A stretch of DNA of 14,464 nucleotides. Origin: an uncultured Clostridia bacterium (GTDB taxonomy: Bacteria; Bacillota_A; Clostridia; Christensenellales; Aristaeellaceae). Shown here in pieces: positions 1-7,944 of this stretch. Location of the stretch: assembly GCA_947165745.1 (NCBI GenBank), contig CAMVBO010000015.1:1-14464 (forward strand). Direction: 5' to 3'. The notes beneath the pieces were generated by a model, which saw only the letters and a list, made by a program, of their open reading frames with translations, was not told the origin of the DNA and ran no database searches. The position numbers and the translations under genes were made by a program. Each line of letters opens with the position of its first letter. Position 1 is the stretch's first letter.

Positions 1-7
1 TTGGGGG

Positions 8-40
8 TTAGGGATTAGTCCCTAATCCCTAATCCCTAAT
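8..40. repeat. CCCTAAT heptamer repeats with an inverted copy
   Basis: Three tandem copies of the heptamer CCCTAAT occupy 20-40. An inverted copy just before them lets 8-18 (TTAGGGATTAG) pair perfectly with 22-32 across a 3-base loop. The element lies directly downstream of the 144-residue minus-strand gene that stops at 44, so its transcript would form a hairpin there. No U-rich tract follows, so a classical intrinsic terminator is not supported. It is probably a simple intergenic repeat. Confidence 0.6.
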
Positions 41-43
41 CTC

Positions 44-478
44 TCAATTCTCCAAAAAGCACTTCTGCCGGTCGATCGTTTCGTTCTGCTGGACGACAAA
101 CTGGCTGGCGAGGCCGCGGGCGTGGGGTTCGGCGGCGTCGTAGGTGTTCAGGGCCTTGGTCATTTCGATGACGCCCATGGTGGCCCCCTGGATCACGATT
201 TCGGCGATGTGGGCGTCGGAGCGATCCGCCAGGGTCTCCATCTCGAGCCCCACCCACATGCCGGCCCGGGCCATGGGGCCGGTGGGCTCCGCCCTGCCGC
301 CGGCGTCGGCAAGCGCCCGCTCGCCCTCCTTCTGGGTCTCCAGATATTCCGCCTTTTCCTTGTTCAGTTCCTCCCGCATGGGGCCGCCCTCGGCCTTGTT
401 CAGCAACTGCTCCACCGCGTCCCGGCCCGTGCGGGCATTGCGCACCACGTCCTGCAAAAGCTGTATGGTTTCATTCAT
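44..478 (-). CDS. Small all-helical protein, uncharacterised
   Basis: A 144-residue soluble protein with no signal peptide or membrane segment. It starts at ATG 478, with a strong SD (GGGAGGG at 485-491) six bases upstream. The sequence is almost entirely amphipathic helix: about 1-30, 32-60, a Gly/Pro-containing turn near 60-70, then about 70-110 and 115-142. This suggests a four-helix bundle of the ferritin-like/DUF2383-like kind, but I see no clear pair of ExxH iron ligands, so I do not call it ferritin. It resembles short hypothetical proteins of gut Clostridia, by recall only. It is the last of three minus-strand genes after dnaX and the RadC-like gene, 69 bases below the latter's stop. 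Its SD lies inside a hairpin (separate entry). Function unknown. Confidence 0.7.
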   Translation of the reverse strand: MNETIQLLQDVVRNARTGRDAVEQLLNKAEGGPMREELNKEKAEYLETQKEGERALADAGGRAEPTGPMARAGMWVGLEMETLADRSDAHIAEIVIQGATMGVIEMTKALNTYDAAEPHARGLASQFVVQQNETIDRQKCFLEN

Positions 479-482
479 ATCA

Positions 483-516
483 ATCCCTCCCGCGCATTAT
501 TTTGCACGGGAGGGAT
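483..516 (-). promoter_or_regulatory. Hairpin that masks the SD of the 144-residue gene
   Basis: Arms 483-496 and 503-516 are 14 bp with one C/A mismatch, around a 6-base loop. In the minus-strand transcript the upstream arm carries CCCTCCC and the downstream arm carries GGGAGGG, which is the SD of the gene starting at ATG 478. Folding would therefore hide the ribosome-binding site. No U tract follows, so a terminator is unlikely. The structure is seen in the sequence; a regulatory role is inferred. Confidence 0.55.
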
Positions 517-547
517 GATGTTATGGGTGGGAATATCGGGCAAATGG

Positions 548-1300
548 TCAGCGCTCGCCGGCATAGTTTTCCCGCAGCGCCAGCATCCTCGCGTCGCCCG
601 GCGCCACCTTGAGCCCGCCCGCCAGGCGCAGGCTGGCGACGTCGCGCCCGTTGCACAGCACGCAGTCCACCAAATCGATGTCGGCGACGCGAAGGGTGTC
701 GGCGATGGCCTTCAACCGGGGCAGCTCCGCCTCCGCCAGTGCCAGGGCCGACGCCTCCATGAATCGCACCAGGTAGACGTATCGCGCGCCGCTGTCGATG
801 GCCTCCACCATCACCCGGCGGGCCACGGCGGCGTCCCAGCAGTCGTCGGGCGCGCCAAAGTCGCTGTAGGTGATCAAATTGAAGTCAAAGTCGGCATAGA
901 CGGCCCAGAGGCCCGGGATTTCCGCCTCGCCCAGCCGGGGCCTCAAGAACGCCAGCACCTCCTGATAGCAGGACAGGCGCAGGTCGCTCTCGGCGTGCAG
1001 ATCGTAATAGGCGCGCATCAAATCGCCGGTAATTTGAATCCAGTCGGCCAGCGTCTCCGTGATGCCCTCCACGGCCAGAAGCCGCTCCCGGGGCGCGGAG
1101 AACACGCCGCCCACCGAGCCGAACCGCGCCACCAGCGCCCGGGCCGCGTCGGAGAGGTTTTGCCGCGGCACCGCGTAGTTCAGCACCAGCTCCACCATCT
1201 CGTGGGGGCGCAGGGCGTCCCAGCCCTCCCGCTCCATGCGCTGGCGCAGCCGCTTTCGATGGCCCTCCCAGACGGGGCGGCCTTCCCTGGCGTTGGACAA
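548..1300 (-). CDS. RadC-like protein with a degenerate JAB domain
   Basis: About 250 residues with RadC architecture. The N-terminal stretch GHRKRLRQRMEREGW and the following PHEMVELVLNYAVPR match the UPF0758/RadC start. A helix-hairpin-helix-like part (about 59-90, containing VEGITETLADW) follows, then a JAB/MPN-like C-terminal half from about 105. The JAB metal motif, normally HNHPSG followed by a downstream Asp, should fall near residues 177-188. Here it reads LVRFMEASALAL, with no His ligands, so metalloprotease-like activity is very unlikely. Start: TTG at 1300 has an AAAGGA SD (1311-1316) ten bases upstream. The GTG at 1309 is in frame but only one base from that SD. It lies downstream of dnaX on the same strand, separated by a 164-bp repeat element. 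The role of even canonical RadC in repair is unclear; a structural or DNA-binding role is a guess. Confidence 0.75.
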   Translation of the reverse strand: MSNAREGRPVWEGHRKRLRQRMEREGWDALRPHEMVELVLNYAVPRQNLSDAARALVARFGSVGGVFSAPRERLLAVEGITETLADWIQITGDLMRAYYDLHAESDLRLSCYQEVLAFLRPRLGEAEIPGLWAVYADFDFNLITYSDFGAPDDCWDAAVARRVMVEAIDSGARYVYLVRFMEASALALAEAELPRLKAIADTLRVADIDLVDCVLCNGRDVASLRLAGGLKVAPGDARMLALRENYAGER

Positions 1301-1385
1301 ACGCGGCACTTCCTTTCACCGTCGATGAAAAATCAGAAATGAGGAATGAGTGGCGCTTCCGGCGCGGTATTTTATTCCTCACGCC

Positions 1386-1549
1386 TAGAGTGTGTTTCTA
1401 AAGTCCGGGATGTGCAGTTTCGAGCGTATCAGGCTGCATTTCAAGGCGATTTTCCGAAGGCTTACTGGTTGCAAGTCGAGGAAAAGCAACACAGAAATGC
1501 AGCCTTAGACGCCGAAAATGCATGTTCAGGATTTTAGAAACACACTCTA
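1386..1549 (+). mobile_element. MITE-like palindromic element, copy A
   Basis: A 164-bp element with perfect 17-bp terminal inverted repeats (TAGAGTGTGTTTCTAAA at 1386-1402, its complement at 1533-1549). The outer TA on each side is consistent with a duplicated TA target, as for IS630/mariner-type transposition. Internal arms also pair, including GGCTGCATTTC with GAAATGCAGCC (11 bp), so the whole element can fold into one long hairpin. It matches copy B (7768-7931, inverted) at 134 of 164 positions with no gap. It codes for no transposase. It sits 6 bases past the dnaX stop, between dnaX and the RadC-like gene, so a dnaX transcript would carry the hairpin. Confidence 0.85.
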
Positions 1550-1555
1550 AGCAAG

Positions 1556-3139
<1,584 letters not shown>

Positions 3140-3147
3140 GGTAAAAA

Positions 3148-3176
3148 CCTCCCGGGAACCTTCTTTCCATATTATA
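3148..3176 (-). promoter_or_regulatory. dnaX promoter (-10) and SD
   Basis: Read on the minus strand, a perfect TATAAT lies at 3171-3176 and the SD GGGAGG at 3148-3153. That leaves a very short leader. The -35 at the right distance is poor (TTTCGT-like), so the promoter call rests on the -10 and its position. Confidence 0.5.
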
Positions 3177-3247
3177 ACCTGTTTTACGTAAAAACGAAAG
3201 AGGTTTTTCGCGTTCGAGGCAAGGAGATACAGCAAGTCGGGAAGAGT

Positions 3248-3270
3248 GGATTGCCGCGACGCTTCGCGCC
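3248..3270. repeat. Diverged partial copy of the intergenic repeat at 4633
   Basis: GGATTGCCGCGACGCTTCGC at 3248 resembles GGATTGCCACGTCGCTTCGC at 4633, differing at two positions before the match weakens. It lies in the dnaX-murG intergenic space. This suggests a dispersed repeat family seen once here as a fragment and once as a complete inverted pair. It could also be chance GC-rich similarity. Confidence 0.4.
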
Positions 3271-3340
3271 CCGTATCCAACGCCCGCAAATATGTCCTCA
3301 TTTTTAACAGCGCGGTAAACGCGAATACATCTACCGGGTC

Positions 3341-3391
3341 TATAATGCAAAATACAGGGTTTGCTTGAATATTTATGCAAACTAATGGAGG
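3341..3391 (+). promoter_or_regulatory. murG promoter (-10) and SD
   Basis: A perfect TATAAT at 3341-3346 is followed by the SD GGAGG at 3387-3391. The SD is eight bases from the TTG at 3400, which decides the start. No good -35 is visible 16-18 bases before the -10. Confidence 0.45.
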
Positions 3392-3399
3392 AACTGGAT

Positions 3400-4467
3400 T
3401 TGAAAAAGATCGTTCTCACCGGCGGCGGCACCGCAGGCCACGTCACGCCAAATCTGGCGCTGATTCCCAGGCTCCAGGCCGACGGCTGGGAGGTGCACTA
3501 TATCGGCGCGGCCAACAGCGCCGAGCAGGAGCTGATCGCCCGGGTGCCCGGCGTGGAATTCCACACGGTGGCCGTGGGCAAGCTGCGCCGCTACTTCGAC
3601 CTCAAAAACTTCTCCGACCCCTTCCGGGTCATCAAGGGCGTGGGCCAGGCCACGCGGATCCTGCGCAGGTTGAAGCCCGACGTAGTATTCTCCAAGGGAG
3701 GTTTTGTATCGGTGCCGGTGGTCTACGGCGCGAAGCTGAACGGCGTGCCGGTGGTGACCCACGAATCCGATATGTCGCCGGGGCTGGCCAACAAGCTGTG
3801 TCTGCCCTTCTCCAAGGTCCAGTGCTGCACCTTCCCCGAGGCCGTGAAATACGCCAAGGGCAAGGGCGTGCACACCGGCTCCCCCATCCGGCCGGAGATC
3901 CTTCAGGGCGACAAGATCGAGGGCCGCAGGCACTTCGGTTTCAACGACAACCGGCCCGTATTGATGGTAGTGGGCGGCTCCAGCGGGGCTCAGGCCATCA
4001 ACCAGGCGGTCTGGCAGGCGCTGCCGAGGCTGACCGAGAACTTCCAGGTGCTGCACCTGTGCGGCAAGGGCAACCTGAACGCCGTGTACGAGGGCACCGC
4101 GAACTATGTGCAGCGGGAATACCTGAACGAGGAGATGGCCGACGCCTACGCCTGCGCCGACATACTGATCTCCCGCGCCGGGGCCAACGCCCTGTGCGAG
4201 ATATTGGCGGTGCGCAAGCCCGCGCTGCTGATTCCCTACCCCATGGGGGCCAGCCGGGGCGACCAGCTTTTGAACGCGGAGAGCTTCCGCGCCCGCGGCT
4301 TCAGCCACGTGCTGCAGCAGGAGGATATGACCCCCGACACGCTGGTTAAGGCCGTGGAAAAGCTGTATCACGACCGCGGCGCGCTGTACGAGGCCATGGC
4401 CACCGAGCCCACCGGCAACGGCATCGATGCCGTGCTGGAGCAGATATACAAGTACGCGAAGAAGTAA
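3400..4467 (+). CDS. murG: MurG, lipid II-forming GlcNAc transferase
   Basis: Transfers GlcNAc from UDP-GlcNAc to undecaprenyl-pyrophosphoryl-MurNAc-pentapeptide (lipid I) on the inner face of the membrane, making lipid II. 355 residues, normal for the family. The N-terminal GT-B glycine loop is GGGTAGHVTPN (8-18), followed by KLRRYFDLKNFSDPF, FSKGGFVSVPVV and HESDMSPGLANK. The HESD form in place of the proteobacterial HEQN is typical of clostridial MurG. The C-terminal half has the UDP-sugar loop GGSSGAQAIN and SRAGANALCE, then PYPMGASRGDQ. Start: TTG at 3400, giving MKKIVLTGGG, because the SD GGAGG at 3387-3391 is correctly spaced. Upstream in-frame codons would add residues with no family match. 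Monocistronic, divergent from dnaX, and ends in a terminator overlapping its stop codon. Confidence 0.95.
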   Translation: MKKIVLTGGGTAGHVTPNLALIPRLQADGWEVHYIGAANSAEQELIARVPGVEFHTVAVGKLRRYFDLKNFSDPFRVIKGVGQATRILRRLKPDVVFSKGGFVSVPVVYGAKLNGVPVVTHESDMSPGLANKLCLPFSKVQCCTFPEAVKYAKGKGVHTGSPIRPEILQGDKIEGRRHFGFNDNRPVLMVVGGSSGAQAINQAVWQALPRLTENFQVLHLCGKGNLNAVYEGTANYVQREYLNEEMADAYACADILISRAGANALCEILAVRKPALLIPYPMGASRGDQLLNAESFRARGFSHVLQQEDMTPDTLVKAVEKLYHDRGALYEAMATEPTGNGIDAVLEQIYKYAKK

Positions 4468-4500
4468 AAGAAGGAGCGGCATATGTCGCTCTTTCTTTTT
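4466..4500 (+). terminator. Intrinsic terminator of murG
   Basis: Stem 4466-4480 pairs with 4485-4499 around the loop ATAT, with two G-U pairs and no other mismatch. The T-rich 3' arm runs into further Ts at 4500-4501. The A-rich 5' arm mirrors it, so it may also work on the opposite strand. It overlaps the murG TAA. Confidence 0.85.
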
Positions 4501-4581
4501 TATGAAGCTAAAAGCCGGCGATCGGACGACAGAACCTGCGATGCTGCCGCCTTTCTCTAAAAATGGGAAGGCAGGGCGGGC

Positions 4582-4617
4582 GCAGGGGCGGACTTTTCGC
4601 CAGAGCGCCGCCCCTGC
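4582..4617. repeat. GC-rich inverted repeat in the murG-dnaA gap
   Basis: GCAGGGGCGG (4582-4591) is a perfect inverted match to 4608-4617, with a 16-base loop. It lies within a 576-base stretch without genes (4468-5043). Immediately upstream (about 4535-4577) a weaker pairing exists between CTGCC and GGCAG arms. It probably forms a compound intergenic repeat with the element at 4634. Confidence 0.55.
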
Positions 4618-4633
4618 AGGGAAAGCAAAACCG

Positions 4634-4725
4634 GATTGCCACGTCGCTTCGCTCCTCGCAATGACGTACAACGTCGCGCACAATGTCATTGCGAAGAGGG
4701 GCATTCATGTCCCGACGTGGCAATC
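4634..4725. repeat. Long inverted repeat, GATTGCCACGTCG family
   Basis: GATTGCCACGTCG at 4634-4646 is a perfect 13-bp inverted match to 4713-4725. An inner pair TCGCAATGAC (4656-4665) / GTCATTGCGA (4685-4694) is perfect over 10 bp. The right half carries an extra unpaired stretch (about 4698-4712). This resembles the dispersed CATTGCGAGG...GTGGCAATC repeats that I recall from gut Clostridia genomes. No coding capacity is seen. From 4731 to about 4860 I see no feature. Confidence 0.7.
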
Positions 4726-4865
4726 TGGCTCTCAACGCATACCTCCATCGCTGCTCTCCTCCGCACGGGCGGCCTGCGACACGAACATACGCCCCTGCAC
4801 ATGCCTTTACACAAAACCCTCATTCGCCAGAAAAACCCAGTTTTCCCGCCATAATATTCACCCTG

Positions 4866-5015
4866 TCATCCACAGGACAAATTGCGCCGGGAAACGGACG
4901 CCCATTTTGACAAAAAATGCGTTTTAATCCGCTCTCTATGGACTTTTGGCACCCCTGATGATACAATAAGACTGATATGTTATCCACAACCTGTGCAAGA
5001 ACAGGCTGTGGAAAG
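4866..5015 (+). other. oriC, upstream DnaA-box region
   Basis: A perfect DnaA box TTATCCACA lies at 4980-4988. A one-mismatch box TCATCCACA lies at 4866-4874, and a weak inverted box TGTGGAAAG at 5007-5015. The segment 4984-5011 can fold into a stem (one A/C mismatch, 6-base loop) that takes in part of the perfect box and part of the inverted one. It lies directly before dnaA, like the incA/B part of a Firmicute bipartite origin. The AT-rich unwinding tract is not here but between dnaA and dnaN. Confidence 0.75.
4939..4967 (+). promoter_or_regulatory. dnaA promoter
   Basis: TGGACT (4939-4944), a 17-base spacer and TACAAT (4962-4967) form a plausible sigma-A promoter. The expected start is near 4974. 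The perfect DnaA box at 4980 lies just inside the transcript, which fits DnaA autorepression. Only the motifs are seen; the regulation is inferred. Confidence 0.55.
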
Positions 5016-5043
5016 GCACGGATCAGACGGAGGCAAATTGGGT

Positions 5044-6366
5044 ATGAATTACACGCCTGAGGACAAGGCGAAATGGGATAAGCTGATAGACATGATCGAG
5101 GCGTCGCTGAACGATTCCGGCCAGCGCCCCTTCTTCAACATATTCATCAAGCCTCTGAAGCTCTATGCCGTGACGGAAGACACCCTCTACATCAGCGGCG
5201 ACACCGCCTTCAACCTGAACCACATGAAGCAGCGCTACGGCACGATGCTCTATAGCACGGTGCCGGTGGTGTTTGGCCGCCGCTATGAATTGGAATACTA
5301 TCCCGAGAGCGAGATTGCCCGGATGGTCGTGAAGACGGAGCAGTCGTCGCTGAATGAAAAGTATACCTTTGAAAATTTCATCGTCGGCCCCAGCAACAAC
5401 CTGGCCTTTGCCACCTCCCTGGCCGTGTCCCAAACCCCCGGCGACGCCTATAACCCGCTGTTCATCTACGGCGGCGTGGGCCTGGGAAAGACCCATCTGA
5501 TCAACGCCATCGGCAACTATATCGTCCGGGAAAACCCGGGCATGAAGGTGCTGCTGATGACCAGCGAGGCCATGACCAACGCGCTGATCGAGGGCATCGC
5601 CAGGAAAAGGACCCACGAGCTGCGGGACCGGCTTAGGGGTGTGGATGTGCTGATGGTGGACGACGTGCAGTTCTTTGCCAAGACCAAAGCCACCCAAGAG
5701 GAGTTCTTCCACACCTTCAACAGCCTCTATGAAAAGCAAAAGCAGATCATCATCGCCTCCGATCGCCCGCCCAGGGAGCTGCCGGAGATCGAAGAGCGCC
5801 TGCGCAGCCGCTTTGAATGGGGCCTGACCGTGGACATCCAGCGGCCCGACTATGAGACCCGCGCGGCCATCCTGCGCCAGAAGGCGGAGGAAATGGGCAT
5901 CGACGTGCCCGGGGACGTGATCGACTACATCGCCCAAAGCGTCAATTCCAATATCCGGGAGCTGGAGGGCTGCCTGAGAAACCTGAACGCCCACGCGGAG
6001 TTGACGAAGGCCCCCATATCGCTGGAGCTGGCCCACACGGCGCTGGCCGGACGCATCGGCCAGCAGGCCTCCCGCGCCGTGACGCCGGAGCTGATCATCG
6101 AAATCGTGGCCCGGCAGTACGAGCTGGAGCCGGCGGACATCATCGGCAAAAAGCGCAGCCAGAACATCGCCCTGCCCAGGCAGATCGCCATGTATCTGTG
6201 CCGCCAGCTGACCACCCTGTCCACCACCAGCATCGGCGAAGCCTTCGGCGGGCGAGACCACACCACCATCCTCCACGGCTGCGACCGCGTGGCCGACGCC
6301 ATGGACGCAGATTTTTCGTTCCAGAAAAAGGTGGAGGAGCTGCGGGGATTCATCGAAAACAACTGA
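5044..6366 (+). CDS. dnaA: Chromosomal replication initiator DnaA
   Basis: AAA+ initiator that binds DnaA boxes, melts oriC and recruits the replicative helicase. 440 residues. Domain I is about 1-80 (WDKLIDMIEASL...PFFNIFIKPLK) and domain II is very short. Domain III starts with YTFENFIVGPSNNLA and has Walker A GGVGLGKT (143-150), Walker B VDDVQF (205-210) and a sensor/Arg region near ERLRSRFEWGL. Domain IV carries the helix-turn-helix with RSQNIALPRQIAMYL and the signature GGRDHTTILHGC (402-413). Start: ATG 5044, with SD GGAGG (5029-5033) ten bases upstream. The in-frame TTG at 5038 is only four bases from the SD. DnaA boxes lie on both sides of the gene. It is followed by dnaN after a 213-base gap that carries the origin unwinding region. 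Confidence 0.98.
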   Translation: MNYTPEDKAKWDKLIDMIEASLNDSGQRPFFNIFIKPLKLYAVTEDTLYISGDTAFNLNHMKQRYGTMLYSTVPVVFGRRYELEYYPESEIARMVVKTEQSSLNEKYTFENFIVGPSNNLAFATSLAVSQTPGDAYNPLFIYGGVGLGKTHLINAIGNYIVRENPGMKVLLMTSEAMTNALIEGIARKRTHELRDRLRGVDVLMVDDVQFFAKTKATQEEFFHTFNSLYEKQKQIIIASDRPPRELPEIEERLRSRFEWGLTVDIQRPDYETRAAILRQKAEEMGIDVPGDVIDYIAQSVNSNIRELEGCLRNLNAHAELTKAPISLELAHTALAGRIGQQASRAVTPELIIEIVARQYELEPADIIGKKRSQNIALPRQIAMYLCRQLTTLSTTSIGEAFGGRDHTTILHGCDRVADAMDADFSFQKKVEELRGFIENN

Positions 6367-6368
6367 GC

Positions 6369-6522
6369 TGTGGAAAGTTTCGACCTTTTCCACCGCCGTT
6401 CCACAGCCCCTGTGGACGGCAAAACCCCCGTTCTACGGGGCTTCGATAGGGTTTTCCACATTATCCACAGCGCCTACTAATACGACTGCTATAAGAAATA
6501 TATATATTATAAATATACTCTC
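6369..6522 (+). other. oriC unwinding region between dnaA and dnaN
   Basis: A perfect DnaA box TTATCCACA (6461-6469) abuts a one-mismatch box TTTTCCACA (6452-6460). Weaker boxes lie at 6369-6377, 6397-6405 and 6411-6419. After the perfect box come a GC stretch (6470-6473) and then the triplets CTA CTA ATA CGA CTG CTA (6474-6491). On the other strand these read 3'-GAT GAT TAT GCT GAC GAT, similar to the B. subtilis DnaA-trio. An almost pure A/T tract follows (about 6491-6518). The order boxes, GC, trio, AT tract matches the basal unwinding system described for B. subtilis. A small hairpin CCCCG/CGGGG lies at 6426-6440. Confidence 0.8.
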
Positions 6523-6579
6523 GGGCGCGGGCGCTTCGGGAGTGAAACCAAGGACCTTCACACGAGGAGGAAAAGCTTT

Positions 6580-7692
6580 ATGAAATTCACCTGTTCTGCC
6601 GCGACGCTGATCGACGCGCTGCAAATCGTCACCAAGGCGCTGCCCACCCGCACGCCCAACCAGATCCTGGAGGGCATCCTGGTGGAGACGGATATGAACG
6701 AAGTCATACTCACCTGCTCCGACGAGCGCATCACCATCGTCACCCGGATGGAGGCCTATGTCACCGAGCCGGGCCGAGGCGTGGTGCCGGGCAAGCTGTT
6801 CAACGAGATCGTGCGCCGGCTGACCGACGGCGACATCGAAATCGCCATGAACGAGCGCTTTATATTCACCATTCGCGGCTCCGGCAACCGCACCAACATC
6901 TCCGGCCAGGACGCGGACCTCTACCCCGCCCTGCCCGCCATCAGCGGCGAAAAGGAGATTTCCCTGCCCCAGGACATGCTCAAGGACATGATCCAGAAGA
7001 CCGAGTTTGCCATCGCGGTGGAGGACATGCGCGAGGTGCTGACCGGGTGTCTGCTGGAGGTGGAGAACGGCGACGTGACCATGGTGGCGTTGGACGGCTT
7101 CCGCCTGGCGCTGAAGCGGGCCAAGTGCGGCGACGTGCTGGAGAAGCTGTCCGCCATCATCCCTGGCCGCGCCGTGGGCGACATCGGAAAGCTGCTCTCC
7201 GACGACCCGGAGGCCTTCGCCACGCTGTCCTTCGGCGGCGGCAAGCTGCACATCAAGCTGGAGAAGACGGATATCTACGTGATATTGGTCGAGGGCGAAT
7301 ACGTGCAGTATCGCCAGATCCTGCCGCCCCGGTTCGCCACCCGCGTGGTGGTGGAGCTGGAGCCCTTCCGCCGGGGCATCGACCGGGCCGCGCTGATCGC
7401 CCGGGAGGGCAACAACAACCTGCTGATTTTGAAGATCGCGGACGGCGAAATGGCCATCGAGGCCCACAGCCAGATCGGCGACGTGTATGAGAAGCTGGAC
7501 GTGCAGCAGGACGGCGCGAACCTGAATATCGCGTTCAATGTGAAGTACCTGATCGACGTGGTGAGGTTCATCGATGCCGAGCAGATTGAAATCAACCTGA
7601 ACAACGCCATCAGCCCCTGCATCATCACGCCCGTGGGCGACGCGGATTACGTACACCTGGTGCTGCCGGTGCGGACGGGAGCCACAAACTGA
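6580..7692 (+). CDS. dnaN: DNA polymerase III sliding clamp (beta)
   Basis: The ring-shaped processivity clamp, loaded by the DnaX complex. 370 residues, normal length, with three similar clamp domains of about 120 residues each. Typical features are MKFTCSAATLIDALQIVTKALPTR at the start, LEGILVETDMNEVILTCSDERI, VALDGFRLALKR in the middle domain, and a C-terminal end in VHLVLPVRT that matches the family. The start ATG 6580 has SD GGAGG (6566-6570) nine bases upstream. It is probably co-regulated with dnaA and may also have a promoter in the AT-rich origin tract, though I cannot define one. recF, usually next, is absent; a hairpin and then a MITE follow. Confidence 0.97.
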   Translation: MKFTCSAATLIDALQIVTKALPTRTPNQILEGILVETDMNEVILTCSDERITIVTRMEAYVTEPGRGVVPGKLFNEIVRRLTDGDIEIAMNERFIFTIRGSGNRTNISGQDADLYPALPAISGEKEISLPQDMLKDMIQKTEFAIAVEDMREVLTGCLLEVENGDVTMVALDGFRLALKRAKCGDVLEKLSAIIPGRAVGDIGKLLSDDPEAFATLSFGGGKLHIKLEKTDIYVILVEGEYVQYRQILPPRFATRVVVELEPFRRGIDRAALIAREGNNNLLILKIADGEMAIEAHSQIGDVYEKLDVQQDGANLNIAFNVKYLIDVVRFIDAEQIEINLNNAISPCIITPVGDADYVHLVLPVRTGATN

Positions 7693-7721
7693 GTTTGACC
7701 AACTGCTGCCGCCCTTCTGTT

Positions 7722-7760
7722 CACGCTTTGCGCGCCACTGATTCAAGCGCGCAAAGCGTG
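7722..7760 (+). terminator. Perfect 14-bp hairpin after dnaN
   Basis: CACGCTTTGCGCGC (7722-7735) pairs perfectly with 7747-7760 around an 11-base loop, 29 bases past the dnaN stop. Only a weak T-rich tail (TGTTGATT) follows before the MITE begins at 7768, so efficiency is uncertain. The GC-rich arms make it the best candidate terminator for dnaA-dnaN. Confidence 0.65.
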
Positions 7761-7767
7761 TGTTGAT

Positions 7768-7931
7768 TAGAGTGTGTTTCTAAATTCCCCAAGATGCATT
7801 TTCGGCGCCTTGAACTGCATTTCTGCGTTGGTTTCCCTTGACTTAGCGTCACTAAGCCTGCGGAAAACCGCCTTGAAATGCAGCCCAATCCACTCGAAAC
7901 TGCACATGTCTCATTTTAGAAACACACTCTA
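7768..7931 (-). mobile_element. MITE-like palindromic element, copy B
   Basis: Same length (164 bp) and same perfect 17-bp terminal repeats as copy A (7768-7784 and 7915-7931), but inverted relative to it. The apical stem is perfect here (CTTAG TGACG CTAAG when read on the minus strand). In copy A its inner closing pair is C-G (1465/1471) where this copy has G-C (7852/7846), a compensatory change. The right end abuts the SD of mnmE: the final TA is followed at once by GAGGA. No coding capacity. Confidence 0.85.
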
Positions 7932-7944
7932 GAGGAAATGGATT

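Noticed and set aside
20..40. Telomere-like CCCTAA repeat
   Set aside because: Only three heptamers (CCCTAAT, not a telomeric hexamer), directly next to a bacterial gene; a simple repeat explains it.
1346..1537. A 63-codon open frame on the plus strand through the MITE
   Set aside because: It is mostly repeat sequence, has no SD, and copy B does not preserve it as a gene.
3140..3301. N-terminal extension of DnaX to 3301
   Set aside because: The extra 54 codons have no family match and cross the predicted promoter; the SD at 3148-3153 supports ATG 3139.
3140..3399. SRP RNA gene upstream of dnaX, as in Bacillus
   Set aside because: No GGAAGCAGC-type core or matching stem is seen in this gap.
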